Shown here: one piece after another, positions 8,654 to 17,832 of the stretch
How positions within the stretch are numbered: the stretch's first letter is position 1
How the letters are laid out: each line of letters begins with the position of its first letter
Source: Streptomyces sp. SID12488
GTDB lineage: Bacteria; Actinomycetota; Actinomycetes; Streptomycetales; Streptomycetaceae
Assembly: GCF_010548275.1 (NCBI RefSeq)
Contig: NZ_JAAGLT010000026.1
Coordinates: 62,001-126,000 of the forward strand
Direction of reading: 5' to 3'
Length of the DNA stretch: 64,000 bases
Translations under genes and position numbers: made by a program
Notes under the pieces: generated by a model
Databases searched by the model: none
The model's input: only the letters and a program-made list of their open reading frames with translations
Told to the model about the DNA's origin: nothing

Positions 8654-9606
8654 CGGGTGACCCGCCCGTCGTCGTGGCATGCGACGAGTCCGGCGCCGAA
8701 GGAGAACGGCTGATCGGTGGGAACACGGTGGTGTTCGCGCACGCAGGCGTCACACTGAGCGTCGAAGAGGCGTCCGCGTGCATCCGCCGGCTGCGGGAAC
8801 TCATCCGCTCGCCGGCCACCGAGTACAAGGCGAACCATCTGCTGCGCTCGAAGAACCGGTCCTCGCTGGAGTGGTTTCTCGGGCCGGGCGGTCCCGTGCA
8901 CGGCCGTGCCCATGTATGCCTGGTCGAAAAGGCGTTCTTCCTTCTCGTCCGGTTCACCGAAACGCTCGTACGGGCTGCCGAGCGGTCCGCGTCCGGTACG
9001 GTGACGCCCGGTCCGTCCGCCGGGCAACTGGCCGAAGCCCTGTATCGCGAGGGCCCCGGCATGTTCGGGCGGAAGGGGTGGAGCTGCTTTTTGCGGCTGC
9101 TGAACAACCAGATGCGTTCCCCTTCGCTGCGCGAGCCCCTGCCGTCACCCGACGGCTTCTTCCACCTGGCCGAGATGCTGGGTGCACGGGGTAGGGCCGG
9201 CGCCGCCCACGACGTGTGGAACCTGGTGCGGCGTCACCAACCCTGCCCCCAGGCCCTGATCCCGCCGGACGCCAGGCGGCAGCCGGCTGTCTTCCCTGCG
9301 CTCGACCCGCTCGGCCCCGCGATCGAGTGGGCGTTCGCCCGCTGGAGCGACGGTGGCGCGCTGACTGTCGTCCACGACCAGCAGACGACGCTGACCAGCG
9401 CCAGGATCGCGCGGATCGAGCAGCTGTGTGGCGGCACACTGCGGCTGGTGCCCTCCGCATCGGATCCGCGGGTTCAGGTCGCCGACTTCCTCGCCGGAGT
9501 TGCCCGCAAGCTGGCCACTGACGAGTTGGCCCGCGAGGCGGACACCGAACTCGCAGAGCTGCTGCAGCCCTACATCGACCCTCGCTCGGTCTGGCGGACG
9601 ACATGA
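8650..9606 (+). CDS. DUF3800-like protein inside the NRPS operon
   Basis: A 318-residue protein of uncertain function. The N-terminal VVACDESG and the C-terminal VQVADFLAGVARKL fit the DUF3800 pattern (DES near the start, ADxxAG near the end), a family predicted to have an RNase H-like metal-binding fold and often found near mobile or defence genes. It has no signal peptide or membrane segment. Both ends are translationally coupled: GTGA overlap with the C protein and ATGA overlap with the NRPS. It is therefore an integral operon member, although DUF3800 has no known role in peptide assembly. It could be a repurposed enzyme or a passenger. Confidence 0.65.
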   Translation: MTGDPPVVVACDESGAEGERLIGGNTVVFAHAGVTLSVEEASACIRRLRELIRSPATEYKANHLLRSKNRSSLEWFLGPGGPVHGRAHVCLVEKAFFLLVRFTETLVRAAERSASGTVTPGPSAGQLAEALYREGPGMFGRKGWSCFLRLLNNQMRSPSLREPLPSPDGFFHLAEMLGARGRAGAAHDVWNLVRRHQPCPQALIPPDARRQPAVFPALDPLGPAIEWAFARWSDGGALTVVHDQQTTLTSARIARIEQLCGGTLRLVPSASDPRVQVADFLAGVARKLATDELAREADTELAELLQPYIDPRSVWRTT

Positions 9607-12600
9607 TCCCGGCTGTCTCCCGTCACGAGCACCCAGTCCTGAATGAGGCTCCTGCCATGAGTTTTCCCCTCTCCGCCGATCAAGCGGCACTGTGGTATGC
9701 CGACGAACGGACGGGCGACGGCCCTGCGGCCCACATCGCCCATGCCGTCGAGGTCACCGGCCCGCTCGACGTCGCGGTGTTCCGGTCCTGCTGGGAACGT
9801 CTGGTGGAGCGACACGACTCCCTACGCACCCGGTTCGGCGACGAGGCAGGCGTCCCTCACCAAGTGATCGTCGCCGAAGCAGCCCTCGACCTGGTGTACG
9901 AGGACGTAAACGGCCGGTCCACCGACGAGGTCCGCGAGGCCCTGCTCACCGAGGCCGCCCGCCCGTTCGACCTCGCGACCACCCCGCCTCTGCGGCTGCG
10001 GGTGTACCGCTTCGCTCCCGACCGGCACTGGGTGCTGTGGGCCGTGCATCCAATCGTGGCCGACACACGCTCCCTGGCCGTGCTCGTCGCCGAGTTCGGG
10101 CAGCTGTACACGGCAGCGCGGCAGGGCAGGGCGGCAGCACTGGAGCCGGCCGTCCGCGGATACGGGCAGGCCCTCGCCCGACAGCGGGAGTGGCGGCACG
10201 GGCCCGAGGCGGAGCGGCTGCTCGGCCGGATCTCGGGCGGACTGCGCTCTGCGCCGCCGCTGTCTCTCTCCTGCGACCTGCCCGGACCGACGCCCCGCAG
10301 CGCGCGGGGCGTTGCGGTGACACGGACCGTTCCGGCCTCGCTGGCAGTCGCCGTACAGGAGTTCTGCGCCGAGCGCGGCATCGCGTCCGGGGTGTTCCTG
10401 AACACCGTGTACCAGCTGCTGCTGCACCTGCGCTCAGGGCAGGACCGAATTGTGGTGGGGGTGCCCGCGACGAGCCGTGCCCCCGGCCAGGCCCGCATGG
10501 TGGGGTGCTTCGTCAACACGGTACCCATCGCGCTCGACTTCGCGGGTGCCCCCTCCTTCGACGAGCTGCTCACGCGCGCGGGGGAGGCGACAGCCGCGGC
10601 ACACGCCGCGCGGCGTGTCCCGTTCGCGGATGTGGTCGCCCGGGTCGGTGCCCGCCGCGACGGTGCCAGGACACCGCTTGTGCACGCCTCCTTCACCCAC
10701 CTGATCACCCGGCCGGGTGATGCGCTGTCCGAGACCGCTCCCTTCGTCATCGGCGCGCCGCACACACGGCTCCGGATCGGAGACCTCACGGTCCGGCCGC
10801 TGCCACCCGTCCGGTCGGTCACCGCCTTCGAGTGGGACCTGACAGCCGTCGAGGAGCAGGGCCGGCTGGCGCTGTCGCTGCGCTTCGACGACGGCCTGTT
10901 CCGGCCCGCGACCGCGCAGTCGCTGCTCGACCATCTGACCGAGCTGCTCGGCCGGGTCCTCGCCGAGCCCGAGCTGCCCGTCTCGGCCCACCCACGGGCC
11001 ACGCGGCAGGAAGCGGGCGCCCTGGCCGCCTGGAACAGGACCGACCGGGACTACGACAGCCTGCCCTGGGTGCACGACTCCTTCCGGCAGCAGGTGGCGC
11101 GGACCCCGGACGCCGTCGCCTTGCGCTACGCCGGCCGATCGGTGACCTACCGGGATCTCGACCGCCGGGTGAACGCCATGGCCGGACTGCTCCGGGAGCA
11201 CGGCGTGGGTCCGGGCACCGTGGTCGGTGTGGCCGTCGAACGATCCGTCGAGCTGGTGGTGTCGCTCCTCGGCACCCTTGCGGCCGGTGCGGCCTACCTT
11301 CCCCTCGACCCGGACTACCCGGCTGAGCGCCTCTCGTTCATGGTCGAGGACTCTGCCGCGGCGCTCGTCCTCAGCCGGTCCCATCTCAGGGAGCAGCTGC
11401 CGGACATGGCCGTCCCCGTCGTGTGGCTGGAGGACGGGGAACCGTCCGCCGGCTCCCTCGAACGCGTTGAGGCGCCTGTGCACCCCGGGACGGTCGCGTA
11501 CGTGATCTACACGTCCGGCTCCACCGGCAGGCCCAAGGGAACGCTCATCACCCACGCCGCGCTGCGTAACCGGATCGCGTGGATGCAGGACCAGTACGGG
11601 CTCACGCCGGACGACCGGGTGCTGCAGAAGACGCCGTCCAGCTTCGACGTGTCGGTATGGGAGTTCTTCTGGCCGCTGACCCAGGGGGCATGCCTGGTCC
11701 TGGCTCAGCCGGGTGGCCAGCGCGACGTGGCCTACCTGGCCGAGGTCATCCGGGCCGAGCGGATCACCACCGTGCACTTCGTGCCGTCGGTACTGCGGCT
11801 GTTCCTCGCCGACCCTTCGGCCGACCGGTGCACGAGCCTGCGGAGGATGTTCTGCAGCGGCGAGGCGCTGCCGCTCGACGTGGCGGAGGCGGTACTCCAA
11901 CGGCTGCCGTGCGAACTGCACAACCTCTACGGACCGACCGAGGCGACTGTGGACGTCACCTGGTGGCCGTGCCGCAGCGGCGACGGCGTCGTGCCGATCG
12001 GCTTCCCGGTAGCCAACACGATCATCCATGTGCTGGACGGGGCAGGGCGCCCGTTGCCGTCGGGCGTGACGGGCGAGATCCACATTGGTGGGGTCCAGCT
12101 GGCGCACGGTTACCTGAACCGGCCCGGCCTGACAGCCGAACGATTCGTGCCCGACCCCTTCGCGGCGGCAGCCGGCGCACGTCTGTACCGGACCGGGGAC
12201 ATCGGCAGGTACCGCCCCGACGGTGCGATCGAGTTCTTGGGCCGCCTCGACCACCAGCTGAAACTGCACGGCAACCGGGTCGAGATCGGTGAGATCGAGG
12301 CCTGTCTGTCCGCCCACCCCGAGGTGCGGGCCGCAGTGGTGACGGTGACACACCGCGGCGGGGCCGCGGCTCTGGAGGGCCACGTGGTGGCGGTCGACGG
12401 CGCCCAGCCCGACACGGCGGGGCTGACGGCCCATCTGCGGGAGCACCTGCCGGCCTTCATGGTCCCCGGCCGGATCACGCTGCTGGAGCAGCTGCCGCTG
12501 ACCCCCAGCGGCAAGGCCGACCGCAAGGCGCTCCAGGCTTCCGCGGATCCGGTCTCGGGACCGGCCGCCGGCGCCCGGCGCACCGTGGGATCTCCGGGGG

Positions 12601-15419
12601 AGCGGACGGTCGCCCGCGCGGTCGCCGAGGTGCTTGGGATGTCCGACGTGGGTGTGGACGACGACTTCTTCGAGCTCGGCGGCCTGTCCTCGGACGTGCT
12701 GCGGCTGCGCGCGCTGCTGGCCCGGGCCGGGCTGGACGTATCCGTGTGCGACATCCTGCGGCGCCCCACGGCCGAGGGCATCGCCCACGCCGTGCACCCG
12801 CTGCCCGAGAAGACGGCCCCGTGGCCGGAGCCGTTCGCGTTGCTCACCCCCGACGACCGGGCGCAACTTCCGCCAGGCCTGGAGGACGCCTTTCCCCTCA
12901 CCGGCCCGCTGCGGGAGCTGGTCCTGACCGAGCAGCCCGGCCGGCACCGCTGGTACGAGGTGCTCGTGCTGCGGTTCGGCGGGGAGTTCAGCGAGCCGGC
13001 GCTGCGGGACGCTCTCGACACGCTCGCCGCACGCCACGCCGTGCTGCGCACGTCGTTCGTGTCGCGCGGTGCCGGCGAGCCGCTCCAGCTCGTCCGGCCG
13101 CGGGCCGTCCTCCCACTGCGGGTGCACGACGTGACCGCCCTGCCGCCGGGGACGGAGGCCGCGCGGACCGACCGGGCGGTGACGGAGATACAGCGGGAGG
13201 CTGTGGACTTCTCGCGCGGGCCGCTGCTGAGGGCCGAAGCCGTGGCCAGTGGCGACTCGTTCACCCTGGTCCTCGGCCACCCGGGGTTCGACCGCTGGAG
13301 CCTCGAGCTGCTGGCAGCCGATCTCGTAGCGGGGTACGCGGCTTCGGCGGACGGCCGGGAGCCGTCCTGGCCGGCAACCCCCTTGCCGTCGGGCGCCCAT
13401 CTGGTCGCTCTGGAACGGCGGCCGGCCCTTGGCACTGCCGGGACCGCGTCCGATGACGACCCGCCGGCCGGCGAGGCATGTCTGCTGCCCCGGCCGACGG
13501 GAGCGGGCGGCAGGCACGGCGCCGAGGCCGGCCGCGGCACTCGTACGTCAGCTGCCGTTCCCGTGCCCGTCGAGGTGCGCGACGGCTTGCTGGCTCTCGC
13601 GCGGGCGTCCGGCTTCTCCCTGCGGACGGTGTTCCTCGCCGCCCACATGAAGGTGATCGCGGCGCTGGGCGGGCGGACCACCGCCACGGCGGGTGTGATC
13701 ACGAACTGCCGCCCTCTGCACGTGGCGGCGGAACGGTTCGCGGGTGCGTTCAACCAGGTCCTGCCACTGCGGGTGGACCTCGGGGCAGCCAGCTGGCGAG
13801 AGCTGGTGGGCAGGGTCGCGCGCGCCGAGCACGAGGTCCGCACACGGCTGAGGACATCCCCGCCCGAGGCGGTACCGGCGTACGACACCGCCTTCGACCA
13901 CGTCGACTTCGCACCGCACGAGGCCCTCGGCCGTCGTCCCGGTCCTCGTCTGCTGGAGTGGCGGTGTTCCCCGGGGCAGAGCCCACTGCCGTTGACGGCA
14001 AGCTGGCGCCCCGACGGCGCCACGGGTGAGCCCGTCCTCGTCCTCGACAGCGACGAGGAGACGGCCGACACGCGCAGGCTTGCGGAGATCGCAGAATGTT
14101 ACGCGCGGGTGCTCGCAGCGATGGCCACGGGTCCGGACGGCCCGTGCGACGTCGATGTGCGCAGCGACCGGGAGCGTGCCGTGGCCGAGAGCCTCCTGGC
14201 CGTCGAGGAGCCGTCCCCGGACCCCGGCCCCGTTGGGCCGCATCTGCGGGTGGCCCAGGTGGCGGCCCGCTTGCCGGACGCCACGGCCCTGCAGTACGCG
14301 GACCACCGTCTGAGCTACGCGCAGCTCGGCGCCGCGGCCGACGCCCTGGCCGCCCGGATCCGCGCCGCCGGTACACCGCCGGGCGGTGTGGTCGCCGTGG
14401 TGGGAAGGCCGTCGGCCGAACTGCCCGTCGCCGTGCTCGCGGTGCTGCGCGCCGGAGCCGCGTATCTGCCGATCGCCCCCCACCTCGACACGGAGTCCGT
14501 GCGGCGCGTCATCGTCGAGGCGGAGGTGTCGGCCATCGTGGGGGACGGCGCGCAGCGCCTGGCCTCGGGCACGGCGGTTGCCGCGATCCCCTTGCCGCCA
14601 CCGTGCGGTGAAGTCCCGGCCGGAGCGGCACCGGACCCGGGCGTCGCTCCCGATGCGACGGCGTGTGTCGTGCCCGCGGCCCGAGCGGACGCGTTCCCGC
14701 CGGGCGTGGATGTCTCCCACGCGGCGCTCGACGCCGCCCTGCACGGGGTGCGGCACGAGCTGAGCTGGCAGGACGAGGCAGAGGTCCTGGTTGTCGTGCC
14801 CTCGCCGCGGCTGCCGCCCATCGGGCCGGAACTGCTGCTCGCCCTCACCACGGGGGCCCGGCTGGTGCTGGCCACTGCCGAGGAGGCCCAGGACCCCGGC
14901 GCCCTGGACGGGTTGCTGATCGCCTGCGGCGCGACAACCATGCTGGCTGCCCCGGACGTCTGGCAGGCATTCGTGCACAGCGGTTGGCCGGGCGATCCGG
15001 CGCTGCGCATCGTGTGCGACGGAGTGGTTCCGTCCGCCGCGCTGCGCACGTCGCTGAGCCGGGCCGGGCGCGTCGCGTGGAGCCTGTACGGCCATGGCGA
15101 GACGGGACTGTGGTCGATGGCCACCCGGCTCGACGACGACACCGGGACCCTCCTTGGCCGTCCGCTGCCCCACGTCGGCTGCCGTGTGGTGGGAGCCGAC
15201 GGCCGGCCGGTGCCGTTCGGGGTACCGGGCGAGCTGTACATCGGCGGGCGCGGCCTGAGCCGGGGGTTCCGTGGCCGTCCGGATCTCGACGCCCGGTCGT
15301 TCGTGACGCTTCCCGGTGTAACGGGGCGCCTGTTCCGCACCGGGGAACGCGTACGCATCCGTCCTGACGGAGTGATCGAAAGTCTCAGCACCTACAACTC
15401 AGAAGGTTCTTCCCCATGA
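9603..15419 (+). CDS. NRPS: C*-A(Ser)-PCP-C-A* (degenerate end domains)
   Basis: A 1938-residue synthetase. C1 (about 18-460) reads HPIVADT where HHxxxDG is expected, so the catalytic second His is Pro. A1 (about 475-970) is complete (YTSGSTGRPKG, YGPTEAT, YRTGDIG, TPSGKADRK), and its pocket D-V-W-H-F-S-L-V-D-K is the classical serine code as in EntF. PCP (about 990-1055) has FFELGGLSSD. C2 (about 1070-1500) reads GHPGFDRWS and keeps the catalytic His. A2 (about 1530-1930) is eroded: the A3 P-loop is unrecognisable, A5 reads YGHGETG, and the protein ends just after the A7-like FRTGERV, without A8-A10 or a PCP. The start at 9603 overlaps the previous stop; ATG 9657 after GAGG is an alternative. 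It overlaps the next gene (ATGA). Confidence 0.93.
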   Translation: MIPAVSRHEHPVLNEAPAMSFPLSADQAALWYADERTGDGPAAHIAHAVEVTGPLDVAVFRSCWERLVERHDSLRTRFGDEAGVPHQVIVAEAALDLVYEDVNGRSTDEVREALLTEAARPFDLATTPPLRLRVYRFAPDRHWVLWAVHPIVADTRSLAVLVAEFGQLYTAARQGRAAALEPAVRGYGQALARQREWRHGPEAERLLGRISGGLRSAPPLSLSCDLPGPTPRSARGVAVTRTVPASLAVAVQEFCAERGIASGVFLNTVYQLLLHLRSGQDRIVVGVPATSRAPGQARMVGCFVNTVPIALDFAGAPSFDELLTRAGEATAAAHAARRVPFADVVARVGARRDGARTPLVHASFTHLITRPGDALSETAPFVIGAPHTRLRIGDLTVRPLPPVRSVTAFEWDLTAVEEQGRLALSLRFDDGLFRPATAQSLLDHLTELLGRVLAEPELPVSAHPRATRQEAGALAAWNRTDRDYDSLPWVHDSFRQQVARTPDAVALRYAGRSVTYRDLDRRVNAMAGLLREHGVGPGTVVGVAVERSVELVVSLLGTLAAGAAYLPLDPDYPAERLSFMVEDSAAALVLSRSHLREQLPDMAVPVVWLEDGEPSAGSLERVEAPVHPGTVAYVIYTSGSTGRPKGTLITHAALRNRIAWMQDQYGLTPDDRVLQKTPSSFDVSVWEFFWPLTQGACLVLAQPGGQRDVAYLAEVIRAERITTVHFVPSVLRLFLADPSADRCTSLRRMFCSGEALPLDVAEAVLQRLPCELHNLYGPTEATVDVTWWPCRSGDGVVPIGFPVANTIIHVLDGAGRPLPSGVTGEIHIGGVQLAHGYLNRPGLTAERFVPDPFAAAAGARLYRTGDIGRYRPDGAIEFLGRLDHQLKLHGNRVEIGEIEACLSAHPEVRAAVVTVTHRGGAAALEGHVVAVDGAQPDTAGLTAHLREHLPAFMVPGRITLLEQLPLTPSGKADRKALQASADPVSGPAAGARRTVGSPGERTVARAVAEVLGMSDVGVDDDFFELGGLSSDVLRLRALLARAGLDVSVCDILRRPTAEGIAHAVHPLPEKTAPWPEPFALLTPDDRAQLPPGLEDAFPLTGPLRELVLTEQPGRHRWYEVLVLRFGGEFSEPALRDALDTLAARHAVLRTSFVSRGAGEPLQLVRPRAVLPLRVHDVTALPPGTEAARTDRAVTEIQREAVDFSRGPLLRAEAVASGDSFTLVLGHPGFDRWSLELLAADLVAGYAASADGREPSWPATPLPSGAHLVALERRPALGTAGTASDDDPPAGEACLLPRPTGAGGRHGAEAGRGTRTSAAVPVPVEVRDGLLALARASGFSLRTVFLAAHMKVIAALGGRTTATAGVITNCRPLHVAAERFAGAFNQVLPLRVDLGAASWRELVGRVARAEHEVRTRLRTSPPEAVPAYDTAFDHVDFAPHEALGRRPGPRLLEWRCSPGQSPLPLTASWRPDGATGEPVLVLDSDEETADTRRLAEIAECYARVLAAMATGPDGPCDVDVRSDRERAVAESLLAVEEPSPDPGPVGPHLRVAQVAARLPDATALQYADHRLSYAQLGAAADALAARIRAAGTPPGGVVAVVGRPSAELPVAVLAVLRAGAAYLPIAPHLDTESVRRVIVEAEVSAIVGDGAQRLASGTAVAAIPLPPPCGEVPAGAAPDPGVAPDATACVVPAARADAFPPGVDVSHAALDAALHGVRHELSWQDEAEVLVVVPSPRLPPIGPELLLALTTGARLVLATAEEAQDPGALDGLLIACGATTMLAAPDVWQAFVHSGWPGDPALRIVCDGVVPSAALRTSLSRAGRVAWSLYGHGETGLWSMATRLDDDTGTLLGRPLPHVGCRVVGADGRPVPFGVPGELYIGGRGLSRGFRGRPDLDARSFVTLPGVTGRLFRTGERVRIRPDGVIESLSTYNSEGSSP

Positions 15420-16189
15420 GCGACTTGCCGTCCGCGCAGGCGGACACCGCCACGACCACGCCCGCCGCGAAACCGCGCTGTCTGCTGCGTAGGCCGTCCC
15501 CCGACGCCGAGGCCCGGCTGTTCTGTTTCCCCTACTCGGGAGTCGGCGCCTCCATGTTCCACCGCTGGCCGCGCAGCATCGACGGGATCGAGGTCTGCCT
15601 CATCCAGCTGCCCGCCCGGGAGAACCGGATCCGTGACCCGCACCATGGCACGTACGAGCAACTGGCCAAAGACCTGGTCGAGTTCCTGCCGCCGTACCTG
15701 GACAAGCCCTATGGCATCTTCGGCCACTGCGGCGGAGCCATCGCGGCGGTGGAGCTGGCCAACCAGCTTGAGGACGCCGGGCTGCCGATGCCACGCAGGA
15801 TCTTCCCCTCCGCGCAGGTGGCCGCGCACGACGGTCCCTACGGACGGTTCCTCGGCCTGAACCGGGAGGAGCTGGGGGAGGAACTGAGCAAGCTGATCGT
15901 CCACCTGGGCGGCACGCCCACGCCCTCGCTGGTCTCCATGGGCGCCGAACTGCTGGACCGTGATCTCGACGCGAACCGCGTCTACCGAGCCGCGGGCCCC
16001 CGCAAGCTCTCCTGCGGTGTCACGGCCATCGGCTGGGCGCAGGACGTGGAGATCCCTGTGGAGTTGATGGGGGGCTGGGCGGAGACATCCTCCGACTTCC
16101 GGTCGGTGGTGCTCGACGGCGGGCACTACGACTTCCTCAAGGCCCCGCAGCAGCTGCTGGCCACGTTCCGGGAGCACATGTCGGCCTGA
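15416..16189 (+). CDS. Type II thioesterase with Cys nucleophile
   Basis: A 257-residue alpha/beta hydrolase with the same architecture as the thioesterase at 3379 but with GHCGG at the nucleophile elbow, so Cys105 replaces Ser. The His is kept (LDGGHYDFLK). The segment that normally carries the Asp reads GGWAETSSDF, so the acid residue is uncertain. The RLFCFPYSGVGAS oxyanion region is intact. It overlaps the NRPS stop (ATGA) and ends the plus-strand operon before a hairpin. Cys-based thioesterases are known in some NRPSs that release strained rings (obafluorin, sulfazecin). Whether this protein edits, or releases the product, is open; no other TE in the cluster is fused to a synthetase. Confidence 0.88.
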   Translation: MSDLPSAQADTATTTPAAKPRCLLRRPSPDAEARLFCFPYSGVGASMFHRWPRSIDGIEVCLIQLPARENRIRDPHHGTYEQLAKDLVEFLPPYLDKPYGIFGHCGGAIAAVELANQLEDAGLPMPRRIFPSAQVAAHDGPYGRFLGLNREELGEELSKLIVHLGGTPTPSLVSMGAELLDRDLDANRVYRAAGPRKLSCGVTAIGWAQDVEIPVELMGGWAETSSDFRSVVLDGGHYDFLKAPQQLLATFREHMSA

Positions 16190-16253
16190 GCAGCCTTGCC
16201 GACGACCGTGCCCCGGGCCGCCCGGGATTCTGCCGACGGCTTCGGTACCTGAT

Positions 16254-16293
16254 CACTTCGCCCCGCCGGGTTGCTGCCGGGCGGGGCGAAGTG
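16254..16293. terminator. Hairpin at the convergent junction
   Basis: Perfect 14-bp inverted repeat (arms 16254-16267 and 16280-16293, 12-nt loop), 64 bases after the thioesterase stop. It lies between the converging plus and minus NRPS operons and could serve the plus operon. I see nothing else in 16294-16578. Confidence 0.75.
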
Positions 16294-16578
16294 CTGCCGG
16301 GTGGGAGATGAGGGTGCGTGGTGTGTCGCGGTTGCGGTGAACGGTGCCGGATCGCCGGGCTCCCTTTCGGGAAGGCGGCCCGGGACGCGCGCACCGTCTT
16401 CGGAGAGACCTCCCAGTCCCCGGCCGGAGGCGTCGACTACGACAGCTGTCCCGTACGGCAACGCCGGTCTCCAGGACCACGACCGGGTCCGAAGACCGAC
16501 GTCCCGCAAGGCTCCGAGTCCAGGGACGGCATCCCCGCGTGGAAGGGAGCCTGGTCGTCGACCGGTGCTCACAGTCGT

Positions 16579-17832
16579 TCAGCGCTTGTGCACTGTCACC
16601 GGGAAGTGCTTGATGCCCGCGGTGAAGTTGGAGCACAGGTGCTCGGGCTTGCCGACGGGTTCGAGGTACGAGACCCGGTCGAAGATCTCGCGCAGCGCGA
16701 TCTCCAGGCTGATCTGGGCGGCCGTGCCACCGATGCACCGATGTGGCCCGAAACCGAGGGAGATTTCCCGGTTCGGGCGTCGGTCGATATCGAAGCGGAA
16801 GGGGTCGTCGAAGACCTCCTCGTCCCGGTTGGCCGACGGTATCCATGCCGCGACGCCCTCCCCCTTCCGGATCCTGCGTCCGCGGATTTCGGTGTCCTGG
16901 ACGGCGTAGCGCAGGAAGTGGACGACCGGCGAAGACCAGCGCATCGCCTCACGGATACCTGTCCTGAGGTACTGCGGATCGCCGGCCCAGCGCTCGAACT
17001 CGCCCGGGTGGTCCATCAGTTCCAGGAACGCGGAGGAGATCACGTGGCCGGTGTTCACGTTCGCACCGAGCAGCACGCTGTAACAGTTTGCGACGATCTC
17101 TCCGTTGGTCAGACGGCTGCCGTCCACCTCCATGGTCATCAGACGCCCGATCAGATCACTGTCCCCGAGCCCTGGCCCGGGATTCGTCCGCCGCGCGCGC
17201 ACCTGCCGGGCAAAGTAGGCGAACAGGTCGTGGTGGGCCTGCTGGAGGGTCGCCTCCGGCGTGCCACCCTGCTGGAACTCGTGGTCGTCGGCGGCGATGG
17301 TCATCATGCCGCTGCGCACGAGCTGGGCGTGGTCCTCCTCGGGCAGCCCCATGAGGATGCCGGAGACGACCATCGGCAGGGCGGTCATCGCGGCGCCCAG
17401 GTCCCACACGGGTTCCTCGGTCATCGGGGCGAGCAGTCGCTTGATGCCCACCTCGATCCGCGGGATGTGCTTCTTGAGCGCGGCGGGCGTCATCATCTGG
17501 TGCAGCGGCTTGCGCACGTGCGTGTGTCGGGGCGGGTCACTCACCGCCATCTGGTGCCCGCCGGCCGGGTCGTCGGTGCCGAGTATCGTCAGCAGCCCGC
17601 CGCGCGCTGACGTGAAGACCGTGTGATCGGACAGGACACGGCATACGTCGTCGTACTTGGTCACCGACCAGAAGCCGCGGCCGTCCGGCAGGTCCTGCCA
17701 GAAGACCGGCTCCTCATGCCGGAGCGTGCGCCATATGGCGTGCGGGTCGCCGTTGCTGAACACCCGAGGGTCGTACAGATCGATTCGGTCGAGCGGAACC
17801 CGGTCGGCCGCGGTCGGCTTTGTGATCCTCAC
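16579..17832 (-). CDS. Cytochrome P450 coupled to an A-PCP didomain
   Basis: A 417-residue soluble bacterial P450. The heme loop is LGFGPHRCIGG, the K-helix ExxR is EAMR, and PERF-like FRFDIDRRP is present. The I-helix reads LLGANVNTGHV: the usual acid before the Thr is Asn. The frame extends upstream, but the GTG at 17832 overlaps the A-PCP stop (GTGA) and begins just before the family N-terminus. Stand-alone A-PCP proteins paired with a P450 are the known arrangement for hydroxylating a carrier-bound amino acid (NovH/NovI, NikP1/NikQ types), so beta-hydroxylation of the residue on the neighbouring PCP is the best guess. It is the last gene of the minus operon. Confidence 0.88.
   Translation of the reverse strand: MRITKPTAADRVPLDRIDLYDPRVFSNGDPHAIWRTLRHEEPVFWQDLPDGRGFWSVTKYDDVCRVLSDHTVFTSARGGLLTILGTDDPAGGHQMAVSDPPRHTHVRKPLHQMMTPAALKKHIPRIEVGIKRLLAPMTEEPVWDLGAAMTALPMVVSGILMGLPEEDHAQLVRSGMMTIAADDHEFQQGGTPEATLQQAHHDLFAYFARQVRARRTNPGPGLGDSDLIGRLMTMEVDGSRLTNGEIVANCYSVLLGANVNTGHVISSAFLELMDHPGEFERWAGDPQYLRTGIREAMRWSSPVVHFLRYAVQDTEIRGRRIRKGEGVAAWIPSANRDEEVFDDPFRFDIDRRPNREISLGFGPHRCIGGTAAQISLEIALREIFDRVSYLEPVGKPEHLCSNFTAGIKHFPVTVHKR

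Noticed and set aside
10434-13517. Minus-strand ORF of about 1000 codons inside the Ser NRPS
   Set aside because: Antisense to intact C, A and PCP motifs; composition is Arg/Gly/Pro-rich with no family features.
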